Source of the DNA: Pirellulales bacterium | GTDB taxonomy: Bacteria > Planctomycetota > Planctomycetia > Pirellulales > Thermoguttaceae | Length of the DNA stretch: 32,052 nt | Assembly (NCBI GenBank): GCA_016928165.1 | Contig: JAFGLH010000004.1 | Location: 1-32,052, forward strand | Reading direction: 5' to 3' | Shown: one piece after another, positions 6,933 to 13,639 of the stretch | Layout of the letters: the number at the start of each line of letters is the position of its first letter | How positions within the stretch are numbered: the first letter of the stretch is position 1 | Notes under the pieces: model-generated | What the model was told of the DNA's origin: nothing | What the model saw: only the letters and a program-made list of their open reading frames with translations | The model's database searches: none | Position numbers and translations under genes: made by a program

Positions 6933-9005
6933 ATGTCGGAGAAAATCGGAATATACGTTTGTCACTGCGGAAGCAACATCGCTGGAACGGTCGACGTGGA
7001 GGAGGTTGCCCGCTGGGCCGGCGAACGCATCGAAGACGTGGCCGTCGCCCGAGACTACAAGTTCATGTGCTCCTCGCTCGGCCAGCAGATGATCGAGGAA
7101 GACATCAAGAGCAAGGGGTTGACCAGGGTGGTCGTCGCCGCCTGTTCGCCCTCGCTGCACGAGAAGACATTTCGCCGGGCCTGTGAAAAAGCCGGGTTGA
7201 ACCCGTATTTCCTTCAGATGGCCAATCTCCGCGAACACGTTTCCTGGGTCACCAAGGACAAAGCGGAAGCCACCGCGAAGGCCAAGGCGCTGGTCTCCGC
7301 CGCCGCGGAGCGGGTAAAGCGCCATCGACCGCTGGAGCCGACTTTCGTCGACGTCAATCCGGCCACATTGGTCGTCGGCGGCGGCATCGCCGGCATCCAG
7401 GCGACTCTCGAACTGGCCAACGCCGGCTACCACGTCTATCTGTTGGAGCGCGAGCCGAGCATCGGCGGGCACATGGCGCAGTTCGACAAGACCTTTCCCA
7501 CGCTCGACTGCTCGGCCTGCATTCTCACTCCGCGGATGATGGAAGTGGGCCAACACGAAAACGTGACCCTGTTGACTTACTCCGAACTGGAGGAGGTGCA
7601 GGGTTCGGTGGGCAACTTCAAGGTGAAAATCCGCAAGAAGGCCCGATACGTTAACGAGGACTTATGCAACGGCTGCGGCATCTGCTCGGAAAAGTGTCCG
7701 ACGAAGGTCATCGACGACGCCTTCGAGGCCGGATTGGGACAGAGAAAGGCGATCTACACTCCCTTCCCGCAAGCGGTCCCCCGCACGCCGGTCATCGACG
7801 TCGACGCCTGCCGCTGGTTCCAACAGGGCAAGTGCGGCGTGTGCAAGAAAGTGTGCCCCGCCGAGGCCATCGACTTCGAGCAGAAAGACCAATTCGTCGA
7901 GTTGGAAGTAGGCAACATCATACTGGCAACCGGCTGGAAGATGTTCGATTGCAGCCGGCTGCCGCAGTACGGCTACGGCCGACTGCCGAACGTTTATACC
8001 AGCATGGAGTTCGAGCGGCTCTGCAACGCCGCCGGGCCGACCGGCGGGAAAATCGTCCTCCGCGACGGAAAAACCGAGCCGGAAACCGTGGCCATCATCC
8101 ACTGCGTCGGCAGCCGGGACGTGAAATGCAATTCCTACTGCTCCAACGTCTGCTGCATGGCCGCGCTGAAGTTCGGACATCTCGTCCTGGAGAAGACCGA
8201 CGCCGAGGTCTATTCCTTCTATATCGACATTCGCACGCCGCACAAGGACTACGAGGAGTTCTATCAGCGCCTGCTGGGCGAAAGAATGCACTTCATTCGC
8301 GGCAAGGTGGCCGAAGTGACGGACGCCGGCCGGGTCCCTTTCGAGAACGGCAAACTGATCGTACAGTGCGAGGACACGCTGCTGGGCCGCCAACGCCGCG
8401 TGCCGGTGGACATGGTGGTCTTGATGGGCGCGCTGGAGCCGCAGAGCGGCGCGGCCGAGTTGGCCCGCATCTGCGGCATCTCCCGCGGCGAAAGCGGCTG
8501 GTACACCGAGCGACACCCCAAGCTCGATCCGGTGGCGACGATGACCGACGGGGTGTTCGTGGCCGGGGTCTGCCAAGGACCGAAAGATATCCCCGCCTCG
8601 GTGGCCCAGGGCGCTGCGGCGGCCGCCCGCGTCCAGGGTATGATCGCTAAGGGAAAGGTGACCATCGAGCCGATCACCGCGCGGATCGACGAAGAGCGAT
8701 GCTCCGGTTGCCGCACCTGCAACGGACTCTGCCCTTACGGAGCCATCGAATACGACGAAGACAAATCGGTTTGCCGCGTCAACGCGGCATTGTGCAAGGG
8801 CTGCGGCACCTGCGCGTCGGCCTGTCCTGCCGGCGCCATCACCGCCGCCCATTTCACCGACGAGCAAATCTTTGCCGAGATCGAAGGCGCGCTGTGGGAT
8901 GCCGGCGGGGCGCCAGCGGTCGAGGCCGCGAGGCCCCGCGAAGGAAATGCGCCCCTGCAAAAACAGAGCTGGCCGACGGGCGAACCGGAACAGATTTCGA
9001 CGTAA
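6933..9005 (+). CDS. hdrA: HdrA-like FAD/iron-sulfur subunit of a heterodisulfide reductase-type complex
   Basis: A 690-aa flavoprotein. The N-terminal region (1-135) has the CxCG motif at C10/C12 and further cysteines C46 and C71. The FAD-binding Rossmann motif VVGGGIAGIQ starts near 147, with ERE and GGHMAQFDKTFPTLDCSAC (C193, C196) after it. Four ferredoxin-type cysteine sets follow: C245/C248/C251/C255, C293/C301/C304/C308, C590/C593/C596/C600 and C621/C624/C627/C631, plus the CVGSRD...YCSNVCC cluster region (391-408). GGAGAG at 6922-6927 supports the ATG. HdrA normally bifurcates or distributes electrons between ferredoxin and the HdrBC arm. No MvhD, FlxABCD, formate dehydrogenase or hydrogenase subunit is encoded nearby, so the electron donor is unknown. 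The last 45 residues are Ala/Pro/Glu-rich and probably disordered. Confidence 0.94.
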   Translation: MSEKIGIYVCHCGSNIAGTVDVEEVARWAGERIEDVAVARDYKFMCSSLGQQMIEEDIKSKGLTRVVVAACSPSLHEKTFRRACEKAGLNPYFLQMANLREHVSWVTKDKAEATAKAKALVSAAAERVKRHRPLEPTFVDVNPATLVVGGGIAGIQATLELANAGYHVYLLEREPSIGGHMAQFDKTFPTLDCSACILTPRMMEVGQHENVTLLTYSELEEVQGSVGNFKVKIRKKARYVNEDLCNGCGICSEKCPTKVIDDAFEAGLGQRKAIYTPFPQAVPRTPVIDVDACRWFQQGKCGVCKKVCPAEAIDFEQKDQFVELEVGNIILATGWKMFDCSRLPQYGYGRLPNVYTSMEFERLCNAAGPTGGKIVLRDGKTEPETVAIIHCVGSRDVKCNSYCSNVCCMAALKFGHLVLEKTDAEVYSFYIDIRTPHKDYEEFYQRLLGERMHFIRGKVAEVTDAGRVPFENGKLIVQCEDTLLGRQRRVPVDMVVLMGALEPQSGAAELARICGISRGESGWYTERHPKLDPVATMTDGVFVAGVCQGPKDIPASVAQGAAAAARVQGMIAKGKVTIEPITARIDEERCSGCRTCNGLCPYGAIEYDEDKSVCRVNAALCKGCGTCASACPAGAITAAHFTDEQIFAEIEGALWDAGGAPAVEAARPREGNAPLQKQSWPTGEPEQIST

Positions 9006-9190
9006 CCCCTTCTTACACAGTGCCTTACGTCAACGCATTCGCCGTCTGACGGTGCGCGCTTATTTTTCGCTTCCGCCACCGCCAAATATTTGTCGCATTC
9101 GCGGCCTTTTCCCCTAATTAAAATAGAGGGAAGGGCAGCTTCTCAATAAATACAGTTGCGAATCGCTTCTCTGGTGGGGGAAGGTTCATC

Positions 9191-9736
9191 GTGGCTCCAT
9201 CCAATCCATCCGACAACGACCAGCGGACTCTGCAATATCTGACCTTGCTCGGGCGTCACGAGCGGCGATTGCGGGGATATATTCTCGCGCTGGTGCCGAA
9301 CTGGGCCGACGCCGACGACATCGCGCAAGAGGTGAGAATCCGTCTCTGGGAACAGTTCGACGAATACGACCCGGCCAAGGATTTTGGCGCCTGGGCGCGG
9401 ACCATCGCCTACTACCAAGTGCTTACCCATCGCGAAAAGCAGTCTCGCCGCCAAAGCAAGATCAGCAGGCGGTGCGTCGAGCTGGTGGCCGAGGAGGCGG
9501 CCGCGATTTCCGCGGAACTGGACGCCGCCGAGCAAGCGCTGAAGGATTGCTTCGAGAAACTGCCGCAAGTGAAGCGCGATCTGTTGTTGCGCTACTATTC
9601 GGGCCGGTGGACAACCCGGGAAATCGCCGCCGAGTCGGGGCGGTCTTTCGACGCCACACGACAAGCCATCCTGCGCACCCGCTCGACGCTCCGAGATTGC
9701 GTCGAGGACGCCTTGCATAGGGAGGCAAGCCGATGA
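9191..9736 (+). CDS. ECF sigma-70 factor (Rhodopirellula/Verrucomicrobium-type)
   Basis: A 181-aa ECF sigma factor starting at GTG, with GGGGGAAGG about 7 nt upstream. Region 2 (about 15-85) contains DADDIAQEVRIRLWEQFDEYDP and ARTIAYYQVL, which bind core polymerase and the -10 element. Region 4 (about 125-175) contains LPQVKRDLLLRYYSGRWTTREIAAESGRSFDATRQ, which reads the -35. The stop overlaps the ATG of the FecR-type gene by 4 bp, the usual planctomycete arrangement in which the membrane protein encoded downstream controls the sigma factor. It probably transcribes the surface-protein genes that follow, but no repeated promoter motif was recognised to prove this. Confidence 0.9.
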   Translation: MAPSNPSDNDQRTLQYLTLLGRHERRLRGYILALVPNWADADDIAQEVRIRLWEQFDEYDPAKDFGAWARTIAYYQVLTHREKQSRRQSKISRRCVELVAEEAAAISAELDAAEQALKDCFEKLPQVKRDLLLRYYSGRWTTREIAAESGRSFDATRQAILRTRSTLRDCVEDALHREASR

Positions 9737-11565
9737 GCCGCAGACTATCGGACAACGCCGATTCGATCCGCCGCGAGGTTTATCGCCTGGGCGACGCGCT
9801 GCTGAGCGGGGCAATCACGGCGGAAGAAACCGAGCGGCTGAACGAAATGGTGGCCGAGGACACGGAGGCCAGGCGCTATTACGTCCGTTTTATGTACGAT
9901 TCGGCCGCTCTGAGCGAGTGGGGAAGAGACGCCTATGGCGGCGACTTCGTCGAACGCCCGCGCGACTCCGCAACTGAACGACCCTCCGATCCGTCGCCCC
10001 TCCCACCTCTCCCTTCTCCTCTCTCCGCTTCATTCATCGGCGGCCCGGTCTTTTCCTACATGGTCGCCTCGGTGGTCGTGTGTTTGATGCTGCTGGGGGC
10101 CTGGGCATACAAAATCAACTACGACCGCAACATCTTTATTGCCGATAGCCGCAACTTAACGACCTCCGGTCCGTCGGATCAATCGGAGTTGGTCTTCGTC
10201 GGCCGCGTCACCGGCATGAAAGATTGCCGCTGGGCCGATCCGGAATCGCCAACGATCGTCGGCGCCTCGGTCCCGCTGGATCGCAGCTACTCATTATCTT
10301 CGGGCCTAATGGAAATTGCTTACAACAGCGGCGCGAAAGTCATACTCGAAGGTCCCTGCTCGTACAAAGTCGAGTCCTCCGCCGGCGGCTTTTTAATGAA
10401 AGGAAAGCTGACAGCCAATATCAAAACTCAAAGTTCAAAGCCCAAAGCTCAAAGCTTGGACTCCCCTCCGCTCTCTACTCTCTACTCTCCACTATTCTCC
10501 ATCCGCACGCCGACGGCGATCGTCACCGACCTGGGAACCGAGTTCGGCGTCGAGGTGAACGAGAACGGCGATACCACCTCTCATGTATTCCAGGGTTCGG
10601 TGAAAGTCGAAATACTCCCCTCTCCCGCAAGCGGGAGAGGGGCCGGGGGTGAGGGCGGCATGGTGCAACTTGCCGCCGGCGAGTCGGCGCTGGTAAAAAA
10701 AACCGCGGCCGAAACTGTGCGTTTCACGCGCCCCGCAACACCGCCTACGTTCGTCCGCCGAATATACGAGCCGCCCAAGCTGATTGATCTGCTGGACATA
10801 GTCGCCGGCGGCGACGGAACAGGCCGCCGGCGCGAACGAGGCATCGATCCGACCACCGGAAAGCAGGACACCTATTTCCTGCCGACGCAATACCGATTCG
10901 AGAACCGCTATCATCTCGTCCAGTGGAACCGCCTGATCGACGGCGTGTGCATTCCCGACGGGCGGACCGAGCCGGTCGTGCTCGACTCGGCCGGCCACAC
11001 GTTCGCTGAGTTCGGCGAGCTTACCGAAGGATTAACCATCGGGCCGATCTGGGCACGCGAGGCCGACGTCAGCACGATCAATCAAAAAAGAACTCGGCAC
11101 GCATACATCTACACGATGGGCCGCGGCGATGAGTTCATGCCCGAGGATCGCGGATTGCTCGGCTTCCATACGAACAAGGGCATAACTTTCGATCTTCGAG
11201 CGATGCGCGAGGCGCACAAGGGAATACGCCCGTCGATATTCAAAGCGGTAATCGGACTGGCGGACGCATCGGTCGCCTACGCCGATCGTTTCGGCAAGGC
11301 CGACGTATGGATTTTCGTCGACGGTCGCCTTGCGTGGAAACACAGAGTGCACCAAGGCGAAAAGCCGGTCGCCGCCGAAGTCGAGTTAGGTCCCGACGCG
11401 CAATTTCTCACAATTCTGGGCACCAACGCCGGCGACGGCAGCTCCGGCGACTGGCTCGTACTCGGCGATCCCGTGCTGGAACTGGCCGAAACCGAAGCGG
11501 CGGTCTCCACAGACAACGGCAAGCAGGACGCTGAAAAGACGAACCATACGAAAGCGGAACACTAA
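9733..11565 (+). CDS. FecR-domain membrane protein with C-terminal NPCBM-like domain (putative anti-sigma/sigma regulator)
   Basis: A 610-aa protein. The N-terminal 70 residues form a short helical cytoplasmic segment, and a membrane helix covers about 106-127. The FecR-type beta domain follows (about 180-330: AYNSGAKVILEGPCSYKV, then IRTPTAIVTDLGTEFGVEV, then AAGESALV). The C-terminal part (about 440-595) resembles NPCBM carbohydrate-binding modules: RGLLGFHTNKGITFDL, FVDGRLAWKH and LVLGDPVLEL. Three low-complexity stretches interrupt it: Pro/Ser-rich 88-99 before the membrane helix, 232-255 inside the FecR fold, and 295-308, which is a translated copy of a dispersed DNA repeat. It overlaps the ECF sigma gene by 4 bp and is inferred to sequester or activate that sigma factor in response to an outside, possibly glycan, signal. 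Confidence 0.88.
   Translation: MSRRLSDNADSIRREVYRLGDALLSGAITAEETERLNEMVAEDTEARRYYVRFMYDSAALSEWGRDAYGGDFVERPRDSATERPSDPSPLPPLPSPLSASFIGGPVFSYMVASVVVCLMLLGAWAYKINYDRNIFIADSRNLTTSGPSDQSELVFVGRVTGMKDCRWADPESPTIVGASVPLDRSYSLSSGLMEIAYNSGAKVILEGPCSYKVESSAGGFLMKGKLTANIKTQSSKPKAQSLDSPPLSTLYSPLFSIRTPTAIVTDLGTEFGVEVNENGDTTSHVFQGSVKVEILPSPASGRGAGGEGGMVQLAAGESALVKKTAAETVRFTRPATPPTFVRRIYEPPKLIDLLDIVAGGDGTGRRRERGIDPTTGKQDTYFLPTQYRFENRYHLVQWNRLIDGVCIPDGRTEPVVLDSAGHTFAEFGELTEGLTIGPIWAREADVSTINQKRTRHAYIYTMGRGDEFMPEDRGLLGFHTNKGITFDLRAMREAHKGIRPSIFKAVIGLADASVAYADRFGKADVWIFVDGRLAWKHRVHQGEKPVAAEVELGPDAQFLTILGTNAGDGSSGDWLVLGDPVLELAETEAAVSTDNGKQDAEKTNHTKAEH
10427..10500 (+). repeat. YYCAAAG heptamer array plus pyrimidine tract inside the FecR gene
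   Basis: Four tandem 7-mers (CTCAAAG, TTCAAAG, CCCAAAG, CTCAAAG, 10427-10454) are followed by a CT-rich tract to 10500 with repeated CTCTCTACT. They are translated in frame as a Lys/Gln/Ser then Pro/Leu/Ser linker between the GKLTANI and FSIRTPTA strands of the FecR domain. Confidence 0.8.
10615..10656 (+). repeat. CCCCTCTCCCGC...GCGGGAGAGGGG repeat inserted in frame in the FecR gene
   Basis: A 42-bp unit with a CCCCTCTCCCGC/GCGGGAGAGGGG hairpin and a GC-rich tail. It is 41/42 identical to the reverse complement of 32011-32052 at the window end. Its length is a multiple of three, so it adds 14 codons (Leu-Pro-Ser-Pro-Ala-Ser-Gly... Gly-Glu-Gly) without a frameshift. Confidence 0.9.
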
Positions 11566-11639
11566 AAAACGCGATTTATTGCCGCATCGGCAAGAAAGGA
11601 GGAGCTATCAAAACGTTCGGCGGCTTTTCAATCGAATTT

Positions 11640-11653
11640 TTTCCGTACGGAAA
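11640..11653. promoter_or_regulatory. 14-bp palindrome in the leader of the LamG PEP-CTERM gene
   Basis: TTTCCGTACGGAAA is a perfect palindrome 44 bp before the ATG at 11697. It lies between an orphan ribosome-binding-like AAAGGAGG (about 11595-11602) and the real AAGGAG (11683-11688). It could be an operator or a small hairpin; no function is shown. Confidence 0.4.
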
Positions 11654-11696
11654 GAACTCCTTTTACTATTCATGTTTCCATCAAGGAGAACGAACG

Positions 11697-12584
11697 ATGT
11701 ATCTGAAGAAGCAGACTATTTGCACGGCGGGCCTGTGCGTGGCTTTGTTGTTGTCGTTTTGCGCGGCGGCAGTTCAAGCGGAGACGGTGGCCCACTGGCG
11801 GTTCGAGGATTCTCCCGGCTTCCTGGAGGACTCCGGTTCGAACAACATGGACCTGACCATTTACGACGGGGACAGCAATTCCGCCAACGATCCGACCCAG
11901 TATACGCTGCCGGAGACCGGCGCCGGGGCGTATTTTCCCAATCCGATCCCGCAAACCGGGGCGACAAACCTCGAAGGCGTCACCATCATTCACAACCACG
12001 ACGGGCTGACCGGCTTGGACAACGGCGCGCTTTCCTTTACGACCGGCTTCACCATCGAGGCCTTTTTCAATCGCGATACGCTGACCGACCACAGGACGGT
12101 CTACATGCAGGGTTATACCAGCGGCTCGACGGATAGAAACATTAACGTCGAGCTAAGAAAAGAAAAAAGGATCAGGTTGTCTTTGAGCAGCGACGGATCC
12201 GCCCTTACGACGGTCTACAGCGATTACAACGTCTACGACGACGACTACGACTACTTTTTGGCGGTGGCTTGCGACCTGAGCAATCATCAGGTGACCTTCT
12301 ACTTGAAGAATCTCACCGAGGATACCGCGCTATGGTCGCAGACCGTGGATCTCGGCGGCACCACGGCGTTTTCGCTGCACGATTCGTCGGCCAATTTTTA
12401 CATCGGCGCGTTTTTTGGCACGGCGAATTCGACCCTGAACGACGTGTTTGATGAAATTCGCATTTCCGACGTGGTGTTGCCGGAAAGCCAATTTCTGATC
12501 AACGTTCCCGAGCCGTCCACGCTGGCCCTGCTCGGTTGCGGTTTGATCGGACTGCTCGCATACGCTTGGAGGAAACGCAAGTAG
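11697..12584 (+). CDS. Secreted LamG-like PEP-CTERM protein
   Basis: A 295-aa protein. The signal peptide is residues 1-28 (KKQT, then a hydrophobic core ending AVQAE). A LamG/concanavalin-like beta-sandwich follows (about 30-262: VAHWRFEDSPG, TTGFTIEAFFNRDTL, FYLKNLTEDTALWSQ, NFYIGAFFG, FDEIRISDVVL). It ends in a PEP-CTERM sorting tail: VPEPSTLALLGCG, a hydrophobic helix, then WRKRK. AAGGAG at 11683-11688 supports the start. PEP-CTERM proteins are exported and processed by an exosortase, which is not in this window. The gene lies 131 nt after the FecR gene and is the first of three PEP-CTERM genes, so it is a likely member of the ECF/FecR regulon. The LamG domain suggests glycan or matrix binding, with no catalytic residues evident. 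Confidence 0.88.
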   Translation: MYLKKQTICTAGLCVALLLSFCAAAVQAETVAHWRFEDSPGFLEDSGSNNMDLTIYDGDSNSANDPTQYTLPETGAGAYFPNPIPQTGATNLEGVTIIHNHDGLTGLDNGALSFTTGFTIEAFFNRDTLTDHRTVYMQGYTSGSTDRNINVELRKEKRIRLSLSSDGSALTTVYSDYNVYDDDYDYFLAVACDLSNHQVTFYLKNLTEDTALWSQTVDLGGTTAFSLHDSSANFYIGAFFGTANSTLNDVFDEIRISDVVLPESQFLINVPEPSTLALLGCGLIGLLAYAWRKRK

Positions 12585-12593
12585 AACGATAAA

Positions 12594-12624
12594 GTTGGGG
12601 CGGCAGTTCAACTGCCGCCCCAAC
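12594..12624. repeat. 31-bp perfect palindrome (possible terminator) after the LamG gene
   Basis: GTTGGGGCGGCAGTT and its exact reverse complement flank a single C. It lies 10 bp after the LamG gene stop. A diverged 31-bp copy (5 mismatches) occurs at 31924-31954, and a partial copy near 22052-22075. There is no T-run, so it is a repeat that may act as a Rho-independent-like or bidirectional barrier. Confidence 0.8.
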
Positions 12625-12645
12625 CTTAAAAAGATTCGTAGATTC

Positions 12646-12757
12646 GTAGGGTGCGTGCTTGCACGCACCGTGATGTAAAATGCAAACAATCGGTGCGTGC
12701 GAGCACGCACCATGATGGAAACTGAAAACAATCGGTGCGTGCGAGCACGCACCCTAC
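12646..12757. repeat. REPIN-like element with three palindromic units (copy 2)
   Basis: Units at 12650-12669 (GGTGCGTGCTTGCACGCACC), 12692-12711 and 12734-12753 (both GGTGCGTGCGAGCACGCACC) are bounded by GTAG at the left and CTAC at the right. The two 22-nt spacers resemble each other (ATG-rich, ending AAACAATC), so the middle unit looks like a tandem expansion. It ends 20 bp before the ATG at 12778. Confidence 0.9.
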
Positions 12758-12777
12758 ATGGCTCAGAGAAGAATTCA

Positions 12778-13635
12778 ATGAAATACGCCTGCTTTGTATT
12801 AACATCCACGTTGTTGCTGACATTGGCGGCCGCGCCGTCCGCGGCGGCGACCAGGGTCTTCCTGCTGGCCGGGCAATCGAACATGGACGGGCGGGCATCG
12901 GTCGCCAATCTCCCCGCGCCATACGACCAGCCGCAAACGGAAGTGAAAATCTGGGACTATTGGTCCGGCGGCGGCTGGGCAGACCTTGAAGGAGGCTTTT
13001 CCACCTATAACACCGGCAATCTGTTCGGACCGGAAGTGAGCTTCGGATACGCGCTCAACGAATTGTTTCCGGACGACGACGTTTATCTGGTAAAATACTC
13101 GGAGGGGGGCACGAGTCTGGCCGAAGATTGGAATCCGGACGGGACCGGCGGTCATTACAACACCCTGAAGACGGCCGCAAACGCCGCGCTGCAAGACCTC
13201 GTCGGCGATGGCCTCTCGCCGATCGTTTCCGGCATGGTCTGGATGCAGGGCGAGCGCGACGCTCAATACGCCGACATGGCCGCCGCATACGCGACGAATC
13301 TCGCCAATTTAATCGAAACCGTGCGGGATGATTTCTCCACGCCGGACATGCCGTTCGTCGTCGGACGAATCACCACCTACTACGGAGATTACAACGCGCA
13401 AGTCCGGGCGGCGCAAGTCGCGGTCGCCGAACAAATGGACCACGCCGGCTGGGTCGATACCGACGACCTGCCGCTGATCGTCAACAACGGCGGACATTAC
13501 ACCGCCGCGGGATTGATCGAATTGGGCGACCGCTTCGCCGACGGAGTAATGGAAGCCCCGGAACCGTCGTCGATAGCGTTGTTGATCGCCGCACTGGTTG
13601 GAATATCGCTCTATTTCTGGAAAAGGTCGAAATAG
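12778..13635 (+). CDS. SGNH/sialate O-acetylesterase-like (SASA) PEP-CTERM protein
   Basis: A 285-aa secreted esterase-like protein. The ATG at 12778 starts a proper signal peptide (KYACFVLTSTLLLTLAAAPSAAA); the frame continues upstream only by translating the palindromic repeat. The catalytic Ser block is FLLAGQSNMDG (Ser34). SEGGTSLAEDW and WMQGERDAQ match the conserved family blocks. The His block is NNGGHYTAAG (H240), in which the usual DxxH Asp is Asn (N237). The C-terminal PEP-CTERM tail is EAPEPSSIALL, a helix, then WKRSK. Related enzymes remove acetyl groups from sialic acid or xylan. The Asp-to-Asn change may weaken catalysis, though SGNH hydrolases tolerate loss of this Asp in some cases. 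The next gene starts 4 bp after this stop, so the two form an operon. Confidence 0.88.
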   Translation: MKYACFVLTSTLLLTLAAAPSAAATRVFLLAGQSNMDGRASVANLPAPYDQPQTEVKIWDYWSGGGWADLEGGFSTYNTGNLFGPEVSFGYALNELFPDDDVYLVKYSEGGTSLAEDWNPDGTGGHYNTLKTAANAALQDLVGDGLSPIVSGMVWMQGERDAQYADMAAAYATNLANLIETVRDDFSTPDMPFVVGRITTYYGDYNAQVRAAQVAVAEQMDHAGWVDTDDLPLIVNNGGHYTAAGLIELGDRFADGVMEAPEPSSIALLIAALVGISLYFWKRSK

Positions 13636-13639
13636 ACTG

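Noticed and set aside
12646-12757. Possible mini-CRISPR: three 20-bp repeats with 22-nt spacers
   Set aside because: Spacers are related to each other, repeats are self-palindromes with one inverted unit, the same structure recurs as pairs elsewhere, and no cas gene is present.
12697-12777. Upstream extension of the esterase gene beginning MRARTMMETENN
   Set aside because: It translates the palindromic repeat; the signal peptide begins at the ATG at 12778.
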